From: Mesorhizobium sp. INR15
GTDB taxonomy: Bacteria; Pseudomonadota; Alphaproteobacteria; Rhizobiales; Rhizobiaceae
Length of the DNA stretch: 64,000 nucleotides
NCBI RefSeq assembly: GCF_015500075.1
Contig: NZ_CP045496.1
Coordinates: 3,978,001-4,042,000, forward strand
Reading direction: 5' to 3'
Below are positions 61,307-64,000 of this stretch, in pieces (the stretch's first letter is position 1; every line of letters starts with the position of its first letter). Below the pieces are notes generated by a model. That model made no database searches. It was not told where the DNA came from and worked only from the letters and a program-made list of their open reading frames with translations. A program made the translations under genes and the position numbers.

Positions 61307-62524
61307 ATGGAAGAATTTCACAAGGTCCGCCGGCTTCCGCCTTATGTTTTCGAGCAGGTCAACCGGCTCAAGGCCAGCGCCCGTTCGCGCGGCGCCGACA
61401 TTATCGACCTCGGCATGGGCAACCCGGACTTGCCGACCCCCAAGGCCATCGTCGACAAATTATGTGAGGTCGTTCGTGATCCACGCACGCACCGCTATTC
61501 CTCGTCGCGCGGCATTCCTGGGCTGCGCCGCGCGCAGGCCGCCTACTATGCCCGCCGCTTCGGCGTGAAGCTCAATCCCGATACGCAGGTCGTGGCGACG
61601 CTGGGCTCCAAGGAAGGCTTCGCCAATATGGCGCAAGCTATCACCGCGCCTGGCGACGTGATCCTCTGTCCGAACCCGACTTATCCGATCCACGCGTTCG
61701 GTTTCATCATGTCTGGCGGCGTCATCCGCTCGCTTCAGGTGGAACCGGATGACGGTTTCATCCCGGCGCTCGAGCGCGGCGTCCGTCACTCGATCCCGAA
61801 GCCACTGGCGCTGATCCTCAACTATCCGTCGAACCCGACGGCGCTGGTCGCCTCGCTCGATTTCTACAAGGACGTGGTCGCTTTCGCCAAGAAGAACGAC
61901 ATCATCATCCTGTCCGACCTTGCCTATTCCGAGATCTATTTCGACGGCAATCCGCCGCCATCGGTGCTGCAGGTGCCGGGCGCGATCGATGTTTGTGTCG
62001 AATTCACCTCGATGTCGAAGACCTTCTCCATGCCCGGCTGGCGCATGGGCTTTGCCGTCGGCAACGAGCGCCTCATCTCGGCGTTGACCCGGGTAAAATC
62101 CTATCTCGACTATGGTGCGTTCACGCCGATCCAGGTGGCGGCGGCACACGCGCTGAACGGCGATGGCGCCGACATCGCCGAAGTGCGCGAAATCTATCAC
62201 AAGCGCCGCGACGTGATGGTCGATGCCTTTGGCCGCGCTGGTTGGACCATTCCTGCGCCGGCGGCCTCGATGTTTGCCTGGGCGCCTATCCCGGAACAGT
62301 TCCGGCATCTCGGCTCGCTCGAATTCTCCAAGCTGCTCATCGAGCATGCCGACGTCGCGGTGGCGCCTGGTGTCGGCTTTGGTGAGCATGGCGACGAGTT
62401 CGTGCGCGTTGCCCTAGTCGAGAACGAGCATCGAATCCGGCAGGCGGCGCGCAACATCAAGCGCTTCCTGGCGACCAGCGCCAAGCAGCCCAACAACGTC
62501 GTGCCGCTCTCCGCCCATCGTTAA
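61307..62524 (+). CDS. Class I/II aminotransferase, AlaC-like
   Basis: 405 residues from ATG 61307 (MEEFHKVRRLPPYVFEQVNR), the usual start of rhizobial members; ATG 61292 is an alternative. PLP-binding Lys in SMSKTFSMPGWRMGFAV; NYPSNPTALVASLDFYKDVV and ILSDLAYSEIYFDG are the cofactor-contact loops. The family covers glutamate-pyruvate transaminase AlaC and LL-diaminopimelate-type enzymes. It lies 49 bases before hom, the usual rhizobial arrangement in which the two are one operon, linking aspartate-family amino acids. Confidence 0.9.
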   Translation: MEEFHKVRRLPPYVFEQVNRLKASARSRGADIIDLGMGNPDLPTPKAIVDKLCEVVRDPRTHRYSSSRGIPGLRRAQAAYYARRFGVKLNPDTQVVATLGSKEGFANMAQAITAPGDVILCPNPTYPIHAFGFIMSGGVIRSLQVEPDDGFIPALERGVRHSIPKPLALILNYPSNPTALVASLDFYKDVVAFAKKNDIIILSDLAYSEIYFDGNPPPSVLQVPGAIDVCVEFTSMSKTFSMPGWRMGFAVGNERLISALTRVKSYLDYGAFTPIQVAAAHALNGDGADIAEVREIYHKRRDVMVDAFGRAGWTIPAPAASMFAWAPIPEQFRHLGSLEFSKLLIEHADVAVAPGVGFGEHGDEFVRVALVENEHRIRQAARNIKRFLATSAKQPNNVVPLSAHR

Positions 62525-62573
62525 GCGCCGACTTCATTTCATTTGATTCACTTTTTGAGGGGCGTCGCCGGAC

Positions 62574-63887
62574 ATGGCTGAAGCATTGCGTGTTGGAATT
62601 GCCGGTCTCGGCACAGTCGGTGCCTCGGTGGCGCGCGTGTTGCGCGACAAGGCGGCGGAACTAACCCGGCAATGCGGTCGCGATGTCGTCGTCACCGCCG
62701 TTTCGGCCCGCGACCAGAAGCGTGATCGCGGCATCGATCTCAGCGCGGCAAAGTGGTTCGACGATCCGATCAAGCTGGCGCAGAGCGCCGATATCGACGT
62801 TTTCGTCGAACTGATCGGCGGCGACGAGGGCGCGGCGCGTTCCGCCGTGAAGGCGGCTCTCGAAGCCGGGCGGCATGTCGTCACCGCCAACAAAGCGCTG
62901 CTGGCCAAGCATGGCGTGTCGCTGGCCGAGATCGCCGAGAAAAAGGGCGTGCTGCTCAACTACGAAGCGGCGGTCGCCGGCGGCATCCCTGTCATCAAGA
63001 CGATGCGCGAGGCGATGGCCGGCAATTCGGTCACCCGCGTCTTCGGCATTCTCAACGGCACCTGCAACTACATCCTGACCCGCATGGAGGCCGAAGGCAT
63101 TTCCTTCGACGCCTGCCTGAAGGACGCGCAGCGCCTGGGCTATGCCGAGGCCGACCCGACCTTCGACATCGAGGGTCAGGACACCGCGCACAAGCTGTCG
63201 ATCCTGACCAGCCTGGCCTTCGGCACCAGGATCGCCGCCAACGACATCTATATGGAAGGCATTTCCAACATCACCCAGGCGGACATCCGTGCAGCCGCCG
63301 ATCTTGGCTACCGGATCAAGCTTCTGGGTGTCGCGCAGCGCACTGAAAGCGGCATCGAGCAGCGCGTGCATCCAACGATGGTGCCGACAGCCTCGGTCAT
63401 CGCGCAGGTTCATGGCGTCATCAACGCTGTGGCGATCGAGACCGATATTCTGGGAGAGCTGCTGCTCTCCGGCCCCGGCGCCGGCGGCAACGCAACCGCC
63501 TCGGCCGTCATCGGCGACATTGCCGACATCGCCAAGAGCCGGCCTGGCTTCCAGCATGGTCCGGTCTTCGGCCTGCCAGCGAAGGAACTGAGACCCTACA
63601 AGAAGGCGCAGATGCGCAGCCATGCCGGCGGCTACTTCATCCGGCTGACCGTGCATGATCGCATCGGCGTGTTCGCGGCAATCGCCAAGCGTATGGCCGA
63701 CAACGACATTTCGCTGGAATCGATCGTCCAGCATGCGGTCAGCGGCGAGACAGAGGCGCAGAAGACGGTGATCCTCGTCACCCATGAGACTACCGAGGCG
63801 GCTGTGCGCAAGGCCGTCGACGGCATCACCAAGGACGGTCACCTGACCGACAAGCCGCAGGTCATCCGCATCGAGCGGGCAGGGTAG
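62574..63887 (+). CDS. hom: Homoserine dehydrogenase
   Basis: 437 residues. Reduces aspartate semialdehyde to homoserine for Thr and Met. NAD(P) motif GIAGLGTVGASVARVLRD, catalytic domain EAAVAGGIPVIKTMREAMAG and FGILNGTCNYILTRMEAEGI, and a C-terminal ACT domain (about 350-430: YFIRLTVHDRIGVFAAIAKR) for feedback control. Monofunctional, no aspartokinase part. GAGGGG lies 12 bases upstream of ATG 62574. Confidence 0.97.
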   Translation: MAEALRVGIAGLGTVGASVARVLRDKAAELTRQCGRDVVVTAVSARDQKRDRGIDLSAAKWFDDPIKLAQSADIDVFVELIGGDEGAARSAVKAALEAGRHVVTANKALLAKHGVSLAEIAEKKGVLLNYEAAVAGGIPVIKTMREAMAGNSVTRVFGILNGTCNYILTRMEAEGISFDACLKDAQRLGYAEADPTFDIEGQDTAHKLSILTSLAFGTRIAANDIYMEGISNITQADIRAAADLGYRIKLLGVAQRTESGIEQRVHPTMVPTASVIAQVHGVINAVAIETDILGELLLSGPGAGGNATASAVIGDIADIAKSRPGFQHGPVFGLPAKELRPYKKAQMRSHAGGYFIRLTVHDRIGVFAAIAKRMADNDISLESIVQHAVSGETEAQKTVILVTHETTEAAVRKAVDGITKDGHLTDKPQVIRIERAG

Positions 63888-64000
63888 CTTTCGCCGGCGG
63901 GCGCGAAGGCGAGGCTCCCGTCCGGCTTGACAGATGCTGATCGGATGGTGAGCCGCCACGAACGGCCGGAACGAATTCGCGCCGGCGCCGTTCTCTTTGG

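Noticed and set aside
1..64000. CRISPR arrays, complete insertion sequences, integrases, rRNA genes
   Set aside because: Looked for repeated spacers, transposase motifs and rRNA-like sequence; none seen.

Overview
The window looks like chromosome of a Mesorhizobium-type member of the Rhizobiales. This rests on the Lys/Ala-rich trigger-factor tail, class I phaC, the radC and map genes, an AlaC-type aminotransferase next to hom, the small rhizobial families DUF982, DUF6074 and DUF1127, the GC-rich codon use, and the many Liv-type (HAAT) ABC transporters. No complete insertion sequence, integrase, prophage or CRISPR array is visible.

Layout. 1-1264: end of tig and a secreted protein (backbone). 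1.4-9.4 kb: catabolic genes, with a LysR regulator divergent from a quinone oxidoreductase-RidA-PhzF-small ACT-like operon, a GNAT, a truncated second phzF, a dienelactone hydrolase, and an aldehyde dehydrogenase translationally coupled to an Asp/Glu-racemase-family protein. 9.5-16.6 kb: a TetR regulator with a palindromic operator, an ABM-like protein and a complete liv transporter, followed by a GMC oxidoreductase, a ThDP enzyme, a DUF3303 protein, a beta-hydroxyacid dehydrogenase, a GNAT, a MocR regulator and a LysR regulator (to 24.8 kb). 25-37.1 kb: DUF1127, an MFS carrier, and on the minus strand a second liv locus with extra binding proteins and permeases; one livH is frameshifted. 37.3-45.8 kb: a LysR gene flanked by two mirror-image regulatory modules, then a plus-strand cassette of two aldehyde dehydrogenases, a cysteine-free racemase-like protein, a dihydroxyphthalate-decarboxylase-like protein, an aspartate-dehydrogenase-like protein and a GMC oxidoreductase. 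46.3-54 kb: radC and map (backbone) separated by a small accessory set (repeat-containing secreted protein, LysR, PEP-mutase-like lyase, amino-acid binding protein, unusual P450, NTF2-like protein). 54-64 kb: small rhizobial proteins, repeats, tRNA-Glu, an M15-like lipoprotein, phaC, a lipoprotein, alaC and hom.

How it fits together. About 44 kb between the tig end and radC reads as a block of uptake-plus-oxidation cassettes. Each combines a Liv-type importer, an oxidoreductase and aldehyde dehydrogenase set, racemase- or decarboxylase-fold enzymes and its own LysR or TetR regulator. The best candidate for an undescribed system is 31-45.8 kb. There the same 48-base module, inverted, sits on both sides of the LysR gene, so one regulator probably controls both the minus-strand liv importer and the plus-strand enzyme cassette. 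The substrate cannot be named from sequence alone.
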